NCBI GenBank assembly: GCA_015059925.1
Contig: SUZL01000002.1
Location: forward strand, 232,503-296,502
Direction of reading: 5' to 3'
Source: Rikenellaceae bacterium
GTDB lineage: Bacteria; Bacteroidota; Bacteroidia; Bacteroidales; Rikenellaceae
DNA length: 64,000 nt
Made by a program: the position numbers and the translations under genes. Under the pieces are notes generated by a model that worked only from the letters and a program-made list of their open reading frames with translations, made no database searches and had not been told where the DNA came from. Positions 1 to 8,189 of this stretch are shown here, one piece after another. Each line of letters begins with the position of its first letter. Positions within the stretch are counted from its first letter, which is position 1.

Positions 1-315
1 ATTAGCAACATCTATTGAGCGTATTCCCCAATGAGCATAGATGGTCACTGCTGCACAAATCGCAAGGAATATAGCAGTTCCAATGACAAAACCATCACTA
101 AATCCGAAACGATGAAACGACCACGAGCAATACACCACCGCAAAGATGCCAAATATGCCCCATATATTACCTGCCTTATTGAGTTGCGAGATACCCTTCT
201 GCGCCGCAGCGATTATGTTCTGCTCCGAGATTATCTGCTGACGCATAAGTTTCTCCTTCAACAGAGCCACCTGCTCGCGTAGCTCCGTAAGTTCCATATT
301 ATCTCTTGTATCCAT
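1..315 (-). CDS. Small membrane protein, partner of ECF sigma factor (cut off by window edge)
   Basis: The minus strand is open from an ATG at 313-315 to the window edge, giving 105 residues without a stop. The first about 35 residues are charged and rich in Glu, Lys and Gln, like a short coiled coil. Two hydrophobic stretches follow (about residues 46-60 and 66-85), so this is a small membrane protein with a soluble N-terminus. It starts one base after the stop of the sigma factor gene, so the two are surely co-transcribed. Membrane proteins in this position are often anti-sigma factors, but no zinc-binding anti-sigma motif is visible and the C-terminus is missing. The role as regulator of the sigma factor is inferred from position only. 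Confidence 0.7.
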   Translation of the reverse strand, partial: MDTRDNMELTELREQVALLKEKLMRQQIISEQNIIAAAQKGISQLNKAGNIWGIFGIFAVVYCSWSFHRFGFSDGFVIGTAIFLAICAAVTIYAHWGIRSIDVAN

Positions 316-316
316 A

Positions 317-790
317 CTATTTCATAGTTTTAAGTTGTTCCCTAATTCTGTAAAGACGCACCGAGACGTTCTTTTCGGTAATGCCCACAATGGCGCCGAT
401 CTCCTCGTACGACATATTCTCCAGCCACAGCAGGATGATCGCCCTATCGAACGGACCGAGTCGGCTGATGCGGTCGTGCAACATCTTGATCTGCTTGGTG
501 TCGCGGTCCTCGTCGTTGTAGAGGTCAATATCCATCTCAAGGGGCAGGCCCGAGCGACGACGCTTCTTGCGGTCGATCGAGATGCAGGTATTCAGACTTA
601 TGCGCCATATCCACGTCTTGACACTACTGCGCCCCTCAAACTGCGGCATACTGCGCCACAGATTGATCAGTATCTCCTGATAGAGATCCTCCACCTCGGC
701 ATTATCCTTCGAGAACATATAGCACACCATATATATAGTGTCCTTATGTTCGCGGACCATCTTTGTAAACTCTTTTTCGAGATTCTCCAT
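317..790 (-). CDS. RNA polymerase sigma factor, ECF (sigma-70) family
   Basis: A 157-residue protein with the two conserved ECF parts. Region 2 lies at about residues 10-75, with the NAEVEDLYQEILINLW stretch typical of region 2.2 and the TWIWRISLN segment of region 2.4. Region 4 is a helix-turn-helix at about residues 100-152, with SYEEIGAIVGITEKNVSVRL. It would direct RNA polymerase core to a small set of promoters, probably in response to an envelope signal. A membrane protein gene follows after one base. Length is usual for the family. The start is the first Met, with no better internal candidate. Its targets cannot be read from this window. Confidence 0.93.
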   Translation of the reverse strand: MENLEKEFTKMVREHKDTIYMVCYMFSKDNAEVEDLYQEILINLWRSMPQFEGRSSVKTWIWRISLNTCISIDRKKRRRSGLPLEMDIDLYNDEDRDTKQIKMLHDRISRLGPFDRAIILLWLENMSYEEIGAIVGITEKNVSVRLYRIREQLKTMK

Positions 791-874
791 TTCCTAAACT
801 ATGTTTTGAGGTGCACCCTCACTTAATTAGACGCAAAAGCTACGGTAAAACTACAAAAATATCGACAAAAATTC

Positions 875-882
875 TATCTTTG
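875..882 (+). promoter_or_regulatory. Predicted -7 promoter box of the pseudouridine synthase gene
   Basis: TATCTTTG matches the Bacteroidetes -7 consensus TAnnTTTG. It ends only four bases before the ATG at 887, so transcription would begin at or next to the start codon, implying a leaderless mRNA. Confidence 0.6.
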
Positions 883-886
883 TCGT

Positions 887-2509
887 ATGTTACACCACTT
901 TACGCACGATATTTCGGCCATCGCGCTGCCCGAGCAGTTCACTTGGCCGTTCCACTATACGCCCCACCCGCTCTGCCGTTTGGCCGCCGCGGAGGTGGAG
1001 GAGTACCTGCGCTCGCGCCCCGATTGGGCCGAGGAGGTAGCTCAGGGAAAGATGTTTGGAGTGCTGGTGGTGCAGACCTCGACGGGCGAGGTGGGATTCT
1101 TGGCCGCCTTTTCGGGCAATCTGGCAGGAACAAATATGCATTCGTACTTCGTGCCGCCCGTCTATGATATGCTACGCCCCGACGACTTCTTCCGAGTTGA
1201 GGAGGCGGCTATCTCGGCCATCAATCGCCGCACGGATGCGATGCTCAACGCAGAGGAATACACATCATCGAAGGCCCGCATAGAATCACTAAAAAAACAG
1301 TCGCAAAGCGAGTTATCCGCACTCAAAGCAACCCTTGCCTCACGCCGAGCCGACCGTCAGCGACGCCGCACAGAGGGCGAGGATGCGGCCACGCTCACGC
1401 TCGAGAGCCAGCGCGACAATGCCGACCTGCAACGTCTTAAACGCCGTCTGCGTGAGGAGCTGACGAAGGCCGAGAGTGAATTTGCAGCTCTTGAGGAGCA
1501 GATAAACCAACTCCGCCGAGAGCGACACGAACGCTCCGCCGCACTCCAGATGCGCCTGTTCGAGCAGTTCCGCCTAAGGAACGCACGCGGCGAGGTGAAG
1601 GACTTGTGCGAGCTCTTTGCCCCCACTCCGCAACGCATCCCACCCGCAGGTGCTGGCGAGTGTGCCGCTCCGAAACTATTGCAGTACGCTTACGATAACT
1701 CGCTGAAGCCCATAGCGATGGCCGAGTTCTGGCAGGGTCGTTCGCCACGCGGCGAGGTGCGCCATCACGGCGTCTTCTACCCCTCGTGCAACAGCAAGTG
1801 CAAGCCGATACTGATGTATATGATGCAGGGCCTCAACGTCGAACCCAACCCCCTGACGGCCATCCGTCCGCCCGAGCCACGCATTCTGTGGGAGGATGAG
1901 GATGTTGTGGTGATTGACAAGCCGTGCGGGATGCTGTCGGTCAGAGGACGTTCGGGCGTGCGATCGGTCGAGGAGTGGGCCGAGGAGAACTACCCCACAG
2001 CCGAGGGCCCGATGATTGTGCACAGGCTCGATCAATCGACCTCGGGCGTGCTGCTTATCGCCAAGAACAAATCGACGCATCAGGCTCTGCAACAGCAGTT
2101 TATCTCGCACACGATAGAGAAGAGCTACGTCGCTCTGATAGAGGGCACTATCCCCAACACGTCGGGACGTATCGATCTTCGTATGTGCCTCGACTATGAG
2201 AATCGCCCGCGACAGATGGTATCGCCCGATGGCAAACGCTCGATTACGGAGTACGAGGTGATCCGCGTCGAGGGCTCACGCACCCGCATCCGACTGCGCC
2301 CCATCACGGGACGCACCCACCAATTGCGCCTGCACGCAGCACATCACTTGGGCCTCGGAACACCCATCGTTGGCGACGATATTTATGGCCACGAGTGTCG
2401 CGCAGACCTGAGCGACGGCCACCGCCTATGCCTCCACGCCGAGCGCATCGCATTCACCCATCCGCGAACCGCGGAGCGCATTGTAATCGGCTGTCGGGAG
2501 GAGTTTTAG
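887..2509 (+). CDS. RluA-family RNA pseudouridine synthase with long N-terminal extension
   Basis: A 540-residue protein. The C-terminal part (about residues 325-540) is an RluA-type pseudouridine synthase, shown by the catalytic signature IVHRLDQSTSGVLLIAKN, where the Asp of HRLD is the nucleophile, and by the later GRTHQLRLHAAH motif. It would isomerise specific uridines in 23S rRNA or tRNA. The first about 320 residues are not part of the catalytic fold: a globular part (1-110), then a highly charged Arg/Glu/Lys coiled coil (about 120-215). Similar long versions occur in Bacteroidales, and the role of the extension is unknown to me. The start at 887 directly follows a strong -7 box and the next Met is at residue 84, so a leaderless start is favoured. 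No S4 domain is visible. Confidence 0.88.
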   Translation: MLHHFTHDISAIALPEQFTWPFHYTPHPLCRLAAAEVEEYLRSRPDWAEEVAQGKMFGVLVVQTSTGEVGFLAAFSGNLAGTNMHSYFVPPVYDMLRPDDFFRVEEAAISAINRRTDAMLNAEEYTSSKARIESLKKQSQSELSALKATLASRRADRQRRRTEGEDAATLTLESQRDNADLQRLKRRLREELTKAESEFAALEEQINQLRRERHERSAALQMRLFEQFRLRNARGEVKDLCELFAPTPQRIPPAGAGECAAPKLLQYAYDNSLKPIAMAEFWQGRSPRGEVRHHGVFYPSCNSKCKPILMYMMQGLNVEPNPLTAIRPPEPRILWEDEDVVVIDKPCGMLSVRGRSGVRSVEEWAEENYPTAEGPMIVHRLDQSTSGVLLIAKNKSTHQALQQQFISHTIEKSYVALIEGTIPNTSGRIDLRMCLDYENRPRQMVSPDGKRSITEYEVIRVEGSRTRIRLRPITGRTHQLRLHAAHHLGLGTPIVGDDIYGHECRADLSDGHRLCLHAERIAFTHPRTAERIVIGCREEF

Positions 2510-2542
2510 GGATGGCAGGTAGGCCTGTCTGGAGGCAGACTA

Positions 2543-2567
2543 AATAAAAAAAGGTGCCTTAGGCACC
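2543..2567 (-). terminator. Rho-independent terminator of tRNA-Ala
   Basis: On the minus strand a GGTGCC-TAA-GGCACC hairpin (2553-2567) is followed by a run of seven T. It lies just downstream of the tRNA-Ala 3' end. Confidence 0.8.
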
Positions 2568-2572
2568 CTCGG

Positions 2573-2646
2573 TGGAGAATATCGGATTCGAACCGATGAC
2601 CTCTTGCATGCCATGCAAGCGCTCTAACCAGCTGAGCTAATCCCCC
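2573..2646 (-). tRNA. tRNA-Ala (anticodon GGC)
   Basis: The minus strand folds into a full cloverleaf: acceptor GGGGGAT with ATTCTCC, D arm GCTC...GAGC, anticodon stem CTTGC/GCAAG enclosing the loop ATGGCAT (anticodon GGC), and T arm with GGTTCGAATCC. The discriminator is A. The next two bases are CC but the last A of CCA is not encoded. Confidence 0.95.
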
Positions 2647-2656
2647 TTTTGTGTTG

Positions 2657-2688
2657 CAAATATAAAATGTGAAATTCTTTTTTCCAAA
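2657..2688 (-). promoter_or_regulatory. Promoter of tRNA-Ala
   Basis: On the minus strand TTTG (2685-2688) is followed after exactly 20 bp by TATATTTG (2657-2664). This is a full match to the Bacteroidetes -33/-7 promoter, about 10 bases before the tRNA. Confidence 0.8.
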
Positions 2689-2709
2689 TAATCTGCCGAA
2701 AAGATCATT

Positions 2710-3087
2710 TCAGATTGCTACAATCTCCGCCCCTCGCAGCAACTCCTCGCGCCGCGCTTTGGGTGTAACATTATGGCGAATGGTAAAGATGTAGGACTCT
2801 CGAATAAGTTCACGCACAACCGCCTCGGGCAGATCGCCATCCAACCTCACCGAACTCCAATAACGCTTATTGAAGTGCCACGCCGGCACAATCTCACGCC
2901 ACTCATCCCTCAGTGCGATACCTCGCTCGACGGGGTGATGGATAACAATGTGCGATAGCTCCTCCACATCAACCACCATAAACCATTTGCCTGCAATCTT
3001 ATATACTATGGTCGCGTCGTCGAAGGGCGTAGTCTCCTCGGCGCAGGGCAGCGAGAGCACATATTCCCGAAGGTCTAAAATATCCAT
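2710..3087 (-). CDS. MmcQ/YjbR-family protein
   Basis: A 125-residue single-domain protein of the MmcQ/YjbR family, whose fold resembles the CyaY-like DNA-binding fold. The family pattern is visible: an N-terminal LREYVLSLPCAEETTPFDD segment, the central KWFMVVDVEE strand, and a C-terminal HFNKRYWSSVRLDGDLP followed by a helix with ELIRESYIF. Length is usual (about 115-125). The exact function of the family is not settled. It is a lone gene with its own predicted promoter at 3105-3112 and converges on the tRNA-Ala gene. Confidence 0.88.
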   Translation of the reverse strand: MDILDLREYVLSLPCAEETTPFDDATIVYKIAGKWFMVVDVEELSHIVIHHPVERGIALRDEWREIVPAWHFNKRYWSSVRLDGDLPEAVVRELIRESYIFTIRHNVTPKARREELLRGAEIVAI

Positions 3088-3104
3088 TGTACGATGTTTT
3101 ATTA

Positions 3105-3112
3105 CAAAGATA
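3105..3112 (-). promoter_or_regulatory. Predicted -7 box of the YjbR gene
   Basis: TATCTTTG on the minus strand, 17 bases before the ATG at 3087. Confidence 0.5.
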
Positions 3113-3171
3113 GTTTTTTTGGCATATCTCTTGCTCCTCTGGGGGAAGAATTATTCAAAAAACATTTGTCT

Positions 3172-3756
3172 ATGAAAAGATTTCTACTCTCACTGAGCGT
3201 TCTACTCGCAGCCGTTGCCCTTACGGCCTGCTCGCAAAAGGCAAAGTGGAACCACGAACAGAAAAAAGCTATGCGCGAGAACCTGCGCCAATATCGTGAT
3301 ATGATATACTTGCAGGATTTGACCGACCCCGAGTTTATGATCTTCACCGACAGCGTCACGGGCGACATCGAGGCTGTCTATCCCATCTACACGTCGTTCA
3401 TCGAGATGGATGGTGCGCAGGATACGGTCGATATGTTTGTCGTTGGTGCCATCGTCGAGCAGCTCGATGCCGATGCTCACAATATGCGCCACATCTACCC
3501 CTATCGCTATCTGGTGGCCGAGGGCCTGTTGCCCGATAAACTCACTCACGACCAGCAACATAGCTTCTACACCTGCCTCGCACAGAAGGTCAATAGCCAC
3601 TTCTATTCGATGGAGCAGTTCCTACTTGCCATCTTGGCCGACACCACCGCCTCATCGCAAATGGCTCAGTTCCAGCAGCAGTGTGCCAACGAACTCTTCG
3701 ACTGGGTAATCGAGATCGACGAGGTTGACATCATCCCCGTTGCACCCTCGAAGTAA
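3172..3756 (+). CDS. Hypothetical lipoprotein
   Basis: A 194-residue protein starting at the ATG at 3172. The first 20 residues form a signal peptide ending in the lipobox LTAC, so the mature protein should be lipid-anchored at the Cys. An upstream in-frame ATG at 3094 would place 26 non-signal residues before this signal and is rejected. The mature part is mostly helical and acidic, with no cysteines pattern or motif I recognise. It stands alone between the YjbR gene and a terminator. I do not recognise a family and assign no function beyond an envelope lipoprotein. Confidence 0.75.
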   Translation: MKRFLLSLSVLLAAVALTACSQKAKWNHEQKKAMRENLRQYRDMIYLQDLTDPEFMIFTDSVTGDIEAVYPIYTSFIEMDGAQDTVDMFVVGAIVEQLDADAHNMRHIYPYRYLVAEGLLPDKLTHDQQHSFYTCLAQKVNSHFYSMEQFLLAILADTTASSQMAQFQQQCANELFDWVIEIDEVDIIPVAPSK

Positions 3757-3781
3757 TATTCCTTTTTTCCTAACTAACGAA

Positions 3782-3813
3782 GGGGCGACCTGCTACAGGC
3801 CGCCCCAAATTTT
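3782..3813 (+). terminator. Terminator after the lipoprotein gene
   Basis: GGGGCG-A-CCTG-CTA-CAGG-C-CGCCCC hairpin (3782-3806) with one internal mismatch, followed by AAATTTT. It sits between two convergent genes. Confidence 0.6.
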
Positions 3814-3839
3814 CGTAGCGTAGTCAAAATATCAACACC

Positions 3840-3860
3840 GAGCCAGATGCCAAAAGAGCT
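3840..3860. repeat. Half copy of the 97-bp palindromic repeat
   Basis: The stretch GAGCCAGATGCCAAAAGAGC closely matches the right arm of the palindrome at 23317-23413. The other arm is missing here. Both lie just after the 3' end of a minus-strand gene. Confidence 0.5.
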
Positions 3861-3871
3861 ATGCAAACAAA

Positions 3872-4828
3872 TTATTCAAAATACTCTTTATTTACAACAA
3901 CGCGCACACATCTGTGGTGCATCTCAAACTCCAACGGCGTTCCGCCCAAGAGTTCGCCATCGACCTCGACCATAATGTCGGGCGTTGATTCGATGCGGAT
4001 ATGGCTGCCGCGATAGTGCTTGACGTGACCGATACTGTAAATATCGCCATTGAACAAGCGCCTCAGGCGGAACAATATCTGCCACCAGTGCATCGGACGG
4101 TAGAGCGTGATATCGAACAGACCATCGTCCGCCACCGCCAACGGCAGCTGCTGCGTACCGCCTCCGTTGTACTTACCGATACCTATTGCGGCGCTGAACA
4201 GAAGATCCTTATGCACCAACTCGCCGTCGATCCACACCTTCACGCCCGTCGATTTGTAGCGAAAGAAACTGCGCACGCTACCCTCGGCGTAAAGATGGCG
4301 ACCACGGCGGCCCTTGGCCTTGTAGTGTTCGTAGAGCTTGGTCACGGTCGGGTCGAATCCCGCACCCGCAACGTTAGCCATATACCTAACCTGCTGATAA
4401 TGCGACTCCTCGTAATGCACCTCACCCACATCCTGCAGGAATGTGTAGCCCTCGCTGATGGCTCGAATAGCCTCCGAGTAACGTGTCGGGATGCCGTACA
4501 TACGAATCCAGTCGTTGCCCGTACCAACGGGAATCACCGCAACCGTTACCTCCTCCACAGCCGCGGCCTTCTGTATAAAGAGACCATTGACCACCTCGTG
4601 CAACGTGCCATCACCACCGATGACGATGATGCGGCGGTAGCCCTCATTGACGGCCTGCACGGTCAGCTCCGTGACGTGGTATTTATGCTGCGAGAAGACC
4701 AACTCGTGCGGGATCTCGTTCTCGCGTATTAGCTTGGTGATGAGTGGCAAATCCTCCAATCCGCGACCAAAACCGGCTACGGGATTGACTATGACATACC
4801 ACTTATCCTTTATATCGACTTGTTGCAC
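3872..4828 (-). CDS. Diacylglycerol/lipid kinase, YegS/BmrU type
   Basis: A 318-residue protein of the DAGK catalytic family. The nucleotide-binding start WYVIVNPVAGFGRG (residues 11-24), the glycine-rich VIGGDGTLHEVVNGL loop (about 70-85) and the PVGTGNDWIR motif (about 101-110) are all present. The C-terminal beta domain holds DGLFDITLYRP. It would phosphorylate a lipid such as diacylglycerol on the cytoplasmic face of the membrane. It is the last gene of a four-gene operon, six bases after pepD. The lipid substrate cannot be told from sequence. Confidence 0.9.
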   Translation of the reverse strand: MQQVDIKDKWYVIVNPVAGFGRGLEDLPLITKLIRENEIPHELVFSQHKYHVTELTVQAVNEGYRRIIVIGGDGTLHEVVNGLFIQKAAAVEEVTVAVIPVGTGNDWIRMYGIPTRYSEAIRAISEGYTFLQDVGEVHYEESHYQQVRYMANVAGAGFDPTVTKLYEHYKAKGRRGRHLYAEGSVRSFFRYKSTGVKVWIDGELVHKDLLFSAAIGIGKYNGGGTQQLPLAVADDGLFDITLYRPMHWWQILFRLRRLFNGDIYSIGHVKHYRGSHIRIESTPDIMVEVDGELLGGTPLEFEMHHRCVRVVVNKEYFE

Positions 4829-4834
4829 AACGTC

Positions 4835-6292
4835 TTACTTTTTAGGTGCGTTCTTCAGTGTATGGAGCAGGAAGTCGTAGAACTTCTCTACCGATGCGAT
4901 CTCAACCTTCTCGTCGGGTGAGTGGGGATAGCAGATCGTCGGGCCGAACGAGATCATATCCAAGTTGGGATAGTTCGAGCCGATGATACCGCACTCCAGA
5001 CCAGCGTGGATAGCCGTAACGGCGGGAGCCTTGCCATAGAGAGCCTCATACGAAGCCAACATAGCCTTCAGGATAGGCGACTGCATATTGGGATTCCAGC
5101 CGTCGTACGAGCCCGAGAGCTCCACCTCGGCACCTGCCAACTCAAAGACAGCCTTGATGGCATCACCTACTGCCTCCTTCTCCGAGCGAACCGACGAGCG
5201 CATCAGCGACTGCAGCTTAACCTGCTTACCGTCCGACACCACGCGCGCCAGATTGTTAGAGGTCTGCACCAAGCCCTCCATCGCCATCGACATCTTCTCC
5301 ACGCCATCGGGACAAGCCACAACGGCCGCCATCAGCGCCTTAGCCACATCCGCGGGCAGGCACTCTGCGGGAGCAGCAACCTCCTCGGCCTTCACCGCGA
5401 TCGCGTCCTCGATACCTGCAAACTCGGCCTGAGCCATAGCCTCAAACTCCGTAACCGCAGCCTTCACATCCGCCACAGCCTCCGCAGGCACAACAACAGT
5501 TGCCACAGCCTCACGAGGAATAGCATTGCGCAGGCCACCGCCATCAACCGAGCAGAGCGCTACGCTCCACTGTGCCGAAAGCTTACGCAACAGACGGAAC
5601 AGGAGCTTGTTAGCATTTGCACGCTGGCACACGATCTGAATACCCGAGTGGCCGCCCTTGCAACCCTTAACCGAGAGCTCCAGCGCCACACCCTCGGGCG
5701 TAGCCACAGCCTCGTAGGGGAGCGTTACATTTGCATCCAGACCACCTGCGCAGCCGACGTACAACTCACCCTCGGTCTCCGAGTCGAGATTCAGGAGAAT
5801 ATCGCCCTGCAACAGGCCGCCCTTCAGACCGAATGCGCCGTCCATACCCGTCTCCTCGGTAGCGGTGAATAGTCCCTCGATGGGGCCGTGCTCGATCTCG
5901 TTGTCCTCCATAACGGCCAAAATAGCCGCCACGCCGATACCGTTGTCAGCGCCGAGCGTCGTGCCGTTAGCCGTAACCCACTCGCCATCGATGTAGGCCT
6001 CGATAGGATCGTTGATAAAGTCGAACTCCTTGTCGTTGTTCTTCTGCGGTACCATATCGACGTGCGCCTGAATGACGATACCCTTGCGATCCTCCATTCC
6101 AGCCGTTGCAGCCTTACGCATATACACATTACCAGCCTCATCTACCTGATGCTCAATACCCTGAGCCACAGCAAAATCGACCAGATACTGGCGAATACGC
6201 TCCTCACTACCCGACGGACGAGGGATATTTACGATCTGAGCAAAATGTTTCCAAACAAGTGCGGGCTTCAAAGCCGCCAAATTCTTATCCAT
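4835..6292 (-). CDS. pepD: Aminoacyl-histidine dipeptidase (M20C metallopeptidase)
   Basis: A 485-residue M20-family peptidase of the PepD (carnosinase-like) group. Metal-binding segments are visible: QAHVDMVPQ (His-x-Asp), LGADNGIGVA (bridging Asp), TATEETGMDG (catalytic Glu-Glu), LNLDSE, and a C-terminal CYPHSPDEKVEI with the last metal ligand His. Length matches E. coli PepD. It would hydrolyse Xaa-His and other dipeptides in the cytoplasm. It lies between a PhoH-like gene (14-base gap) and the lipid kinase (six-base gap). Confidence 0.95.
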   Translation of the reverse strand: MDKNLAALKPALVWKHFAQIVNIPRPSGSEERIRQYLVDFAVAQGIEHQVDEAGNVYMRKAATAGMEDRKGIVIQAHVDMVPQKNNDKEFDFINDPIEAYIDGEWVTANGTTLGADNGIGVAAILAVMEDNEIEHGPIEGLFTATEETGMDGAFGLKGGLLQGDILLNLDSETEGELYVGCAGGLDANVTLPYEAVATPEGVALELSVKGCKGGHSGIQIVCQRANANKLLFRLLRKLSAQWSVALCSVDGGGLRNAIPREAVATVVVPAEAVADVKAAVTEFEAMAQAEFAGIEDAIAVKAEEVAAPAECLPADVAKALMAAVVACPDGVEKMSMAMEGLVQTSNNLARVVSDGKQVKLQSLMRSSVRSEKEAVGDAIKAVFELAGAEVELSGSYDGWNPNMQSPILKAMLASYEALYGKAPAVTAIHAGLECGIIGSNYPNLDMISFGPTICYPHSPDEKVEIASVEKFYDFLLHTLKNAPKK

Positions 6293-6306
6293 AGTAGTTT
6301 TAGGTT

Positions 6307-7305
6307 TTATTGGTTATTATTATTCTCTTTAGGAAATTTCACGATAGGAGTCTCGCGCTCGGCTGCACGGTCGAAGGCCTCAACGATGTACTTCACCAGC
6401 GGGTGGCGCACGATGTCGCGCTTGTCGAACTCAACAAATCCGATACCCTCGATGCCTCGCAACGTCGCCATCGCTCCCGTCAGGCCGCTATCGCTCTTGC
6501 GCGGCAGGTCGATCTGAGTAACGTCGCCCGTAACGATAAACTTCGCATTGCGGCCCATACGCGTCAGGAACATCTTTATCTGCGAGCGCGTGGTGTTCTG
6601 CGCCTCATCCAGAATCACGAACGCATTGTCCAACGTACGACCTCGCATATATGCCAGCGGCGCAATCTGCACCGTGCCATCCTCCAGATACTTCTGCAAC
6701 TTGGCCGCAGGGATCATATCGTTCAGAGCATCGTACAGCGGTTGCAGATAGGGATCTAACTTCTCCTTCATATCGCCGGGCAGGAATCCCAACTTCTCGC
6801 CCGCCTCCACAGCCGGACGAGTCAGGATAACACGCCTCACCTCGCGCTCCTTCAACGCTTTGACAGCCAACGCAATGGCTGTATATGTCTTACCCGATCC
6901 CGCAGGGCCTACGGCAAATAGCAGATCGTTCTTTGCGTAAAGCTCCACCAATCGGCGCTGATTCACCGTGCGGGCACGGATGATGTTGCCGTTGTTGCCG
7001 AAGACGATGGTATCCTTGTCGCTCACCGGCTCCTGACGGTCGCTCAGTCCCGCCGAGAAGGCCTGCTCGACCACCTCACGCGAGATATGACCATACTTTA
7101 TGTAGTAGGCCACCAGCGCGCTGAGTTTACGCTCAAAGGAGTCCACATCGCGTTTCGCGCCGAGCGCTTTGAGCGATGAGCCACGAGCCACGATCTTCAC
7201 CTTGGGCGAAAGCTCGCGCATAAGTTCGAGGTAGGCATCCTGCGCTCCATACAACTCGCGCGGATCTACACCCTCGATAAGTATCTCTTTGTTAATTGCT
7301 TCCAT
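6307..7305 (-). CDS. PhoH-like ATPase
   Basis: A 332-residue PhoH-family P-loop ATPase. Walker A is GPAGSGKTYTA (about residues 136-146) and Walker B with the following helicase-like motif is FVILDEAQNTT (about 230-240). A later VTGDVTQIDLPR segment completes the family signature. An N-terminal region of about 110 residues precedes the ATPase, as in the YbeZ group. Such proteins are linked to RNA metabolism and ribosome maturation. The usual partner YbeY is not next to it. It starts three bases after the outer-membrane protein gene ends, in one operon. Confidence 0.92.
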   Translation of the reverse strand: MEAINKEILIEGVDPRELYGAQDAYLELMRELSPKVKIVARGSSLKALGAKRDVDSFERKLSALVAYYIKYGHISREVVEQAFSAGLSDRQEPVSDKDTIVFGNNGNIIRARTVNQRRLVELYAKNDLLFAVGPAGSGKTYTAIALAVKALKEREVRRVILTRPAVEAGEKLGFLPGDMKEKLDPYLQPLYDALNDMIPAAKLQKYLEDGTVQIAPLAYMRGRTLDNAFVILDEAQNTTRSQIKMFLTRMGRNAKFIVTGDVTQIDLPRKSDSGLTGAMATLRGIEGIGFVEFDKRDIVRHPLVKYIVEAFDRAAERETPIVKFPKENNNNQ

Positions 7306-7308
7306 AAT

Positions 7309-7923
7309 CTAAAACATATATCCAATGCCGAGCGTCAGCCACATCCCCGACAACGGGAACTCCAACCCCTCGAAGTAGTTATCCGTTCGGCCAAAATTAC
7401 CCGTCAGGCGCGCATCAACCACCACCTTGGGCGTCAGCTCCACGCCCACGCCGGCCGCATAGCCCAACGTCGAGCGCACATTGCCAAACTCCACACGTTC
7501 GCGGCCATTGCTATATCGTCCCGCGCTCGAGAGCGACAACACAGGGCCCACATTAAAACGCACAATACCCAATCCTCGGTATGAGAAGAGGATAGGAATC
7601 TCCATCACGTTGGCCTTCACATCGTAGAGCGTAGCGCCGCGCTCGGCCTCGATTTTATTGTGTGCATAGCCCAACTCCAACTGCAAGGCGTAGCTCTGCA
7701 GCCACTCGAGCGACATCGAAATAGCTCCGCGAAAGCCCGCCTTCGGGCTAAGCGAAACGCCCTCTGTTGCAGACACATCCACGAACGACGCCCCCACCGT
7801 AAGCCCCATCTCCATACGCTTCGAAGGGCGTTGCATAAGGGTGTAACGGCCCTGCGCCACACTCGCCTCTGTAAGGCAGAGCGCAGCCAAAATGGTAATC
7901 GCTATTTTACACCAACTTTTCAT
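7309..7923 (-). CDS. Outer-membrane beta-barrel protein (porin-like)
   Basis: A 204-residue protein with an N-terminal signal peptide (MKSWCKIAITILAALC, cleavage after ASVAQ). Alternating hydrophobic strands and Gly-rich turns follow, with a C-terminal strand ending in an aromatic residue (GIGYMF), typical of small OmpA/PorT-like barrels that insert in the outer membrane. A longer start at 7953 would add ten residues before the signal; the ATG at 7923 is preferred because it begins the signal peptide, but both lie downstream of the predicted promoter. It is the first gene of an operon with the PhoH-like ATPase, pepD and the lipid kinase. Ligand is unknown. Confidence 0.8.
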   Translation of the reverse strand: MKSWCKIAITILAALCLTEASVAQGRYTLMQRPSKRMEMGLTVGASFVDVSATEGVSLSPKAGFRGAISMSLEWLQSYALQLELGYAHNKIEAERGATLYDVKANVMEIPILFSYRGLGIVRFNVGPVLSLSSAGRYSNGRERVEFGNVRSTLGYAAGVGVELTPKVVVDARLTGNFGRTDNYFEGLEFPLSGMWLTLGIGYMF

Positions 7924-7969
7924 TCGTCGCAGCAAGGCCCAAGGCGCAAACATCGGGCATTATATTCTT

Positions 7970-7977
7970 CAAATATA
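7970..7977 (-). promoter_or_regulatory. Predicted -7 box of the porin-phoH-pepD-kinase operon
   Basis: TATATTTG on the minus strand, 46 bases before the chosen start. No clear -33 element is seen. Confidence 0.5.
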
Positions 7978-8050
7978 CGCTTTTTTCATTAAACATCATA
8001 GCCTCAAGGGTATTTATTTCTGAAAACTTTTTTGTTACAACGCTTTTCAC

Positions 8051-8058
8051 TATCTTTG
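8051..8058 (+). promoter_or_regulatory. Predicted -7 box of der
   Basis: TATCTTTG, with a TTTTTTG tract 16 bp upstream (8028-8034), which is short of the usual 20 bp. It gives a leader of about 125 nt before der. Confidence 0.55.
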
Positions 8059-8085
8059 CATCGTGAAATTATGGCTTTATATTTA

Positions 8086-8136
8086 GGGGTGGGTAAAAAC
8101 TGTAAATGCGGTTGAAAACCGCAAGGTAGGCCGCCC
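8086..8136 (+). other. Structured 5' leader element of der
   Basis: Two nested stems can be drawn by eye: an outer GGGTGG (8087-8092) with CCGCCC (8131-8136), and an inner TGCGGTT (8107-8113) with AACCGCA (8117-8123). The internal loop has 14 nt on the 5' side and 7 nt on the 3' side. It lies between the promoter and the start of der, and no T-run follows, so it is not a terminator. It could be a regulatory leader. I do not recognise a known riboswitch class. Confidence 0.4.
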
Positions 8137-8189
8137 AAAGCGAGAAAAGCAACACAAATTTGTAATAACTTAAATAAGAAAGATAGACT

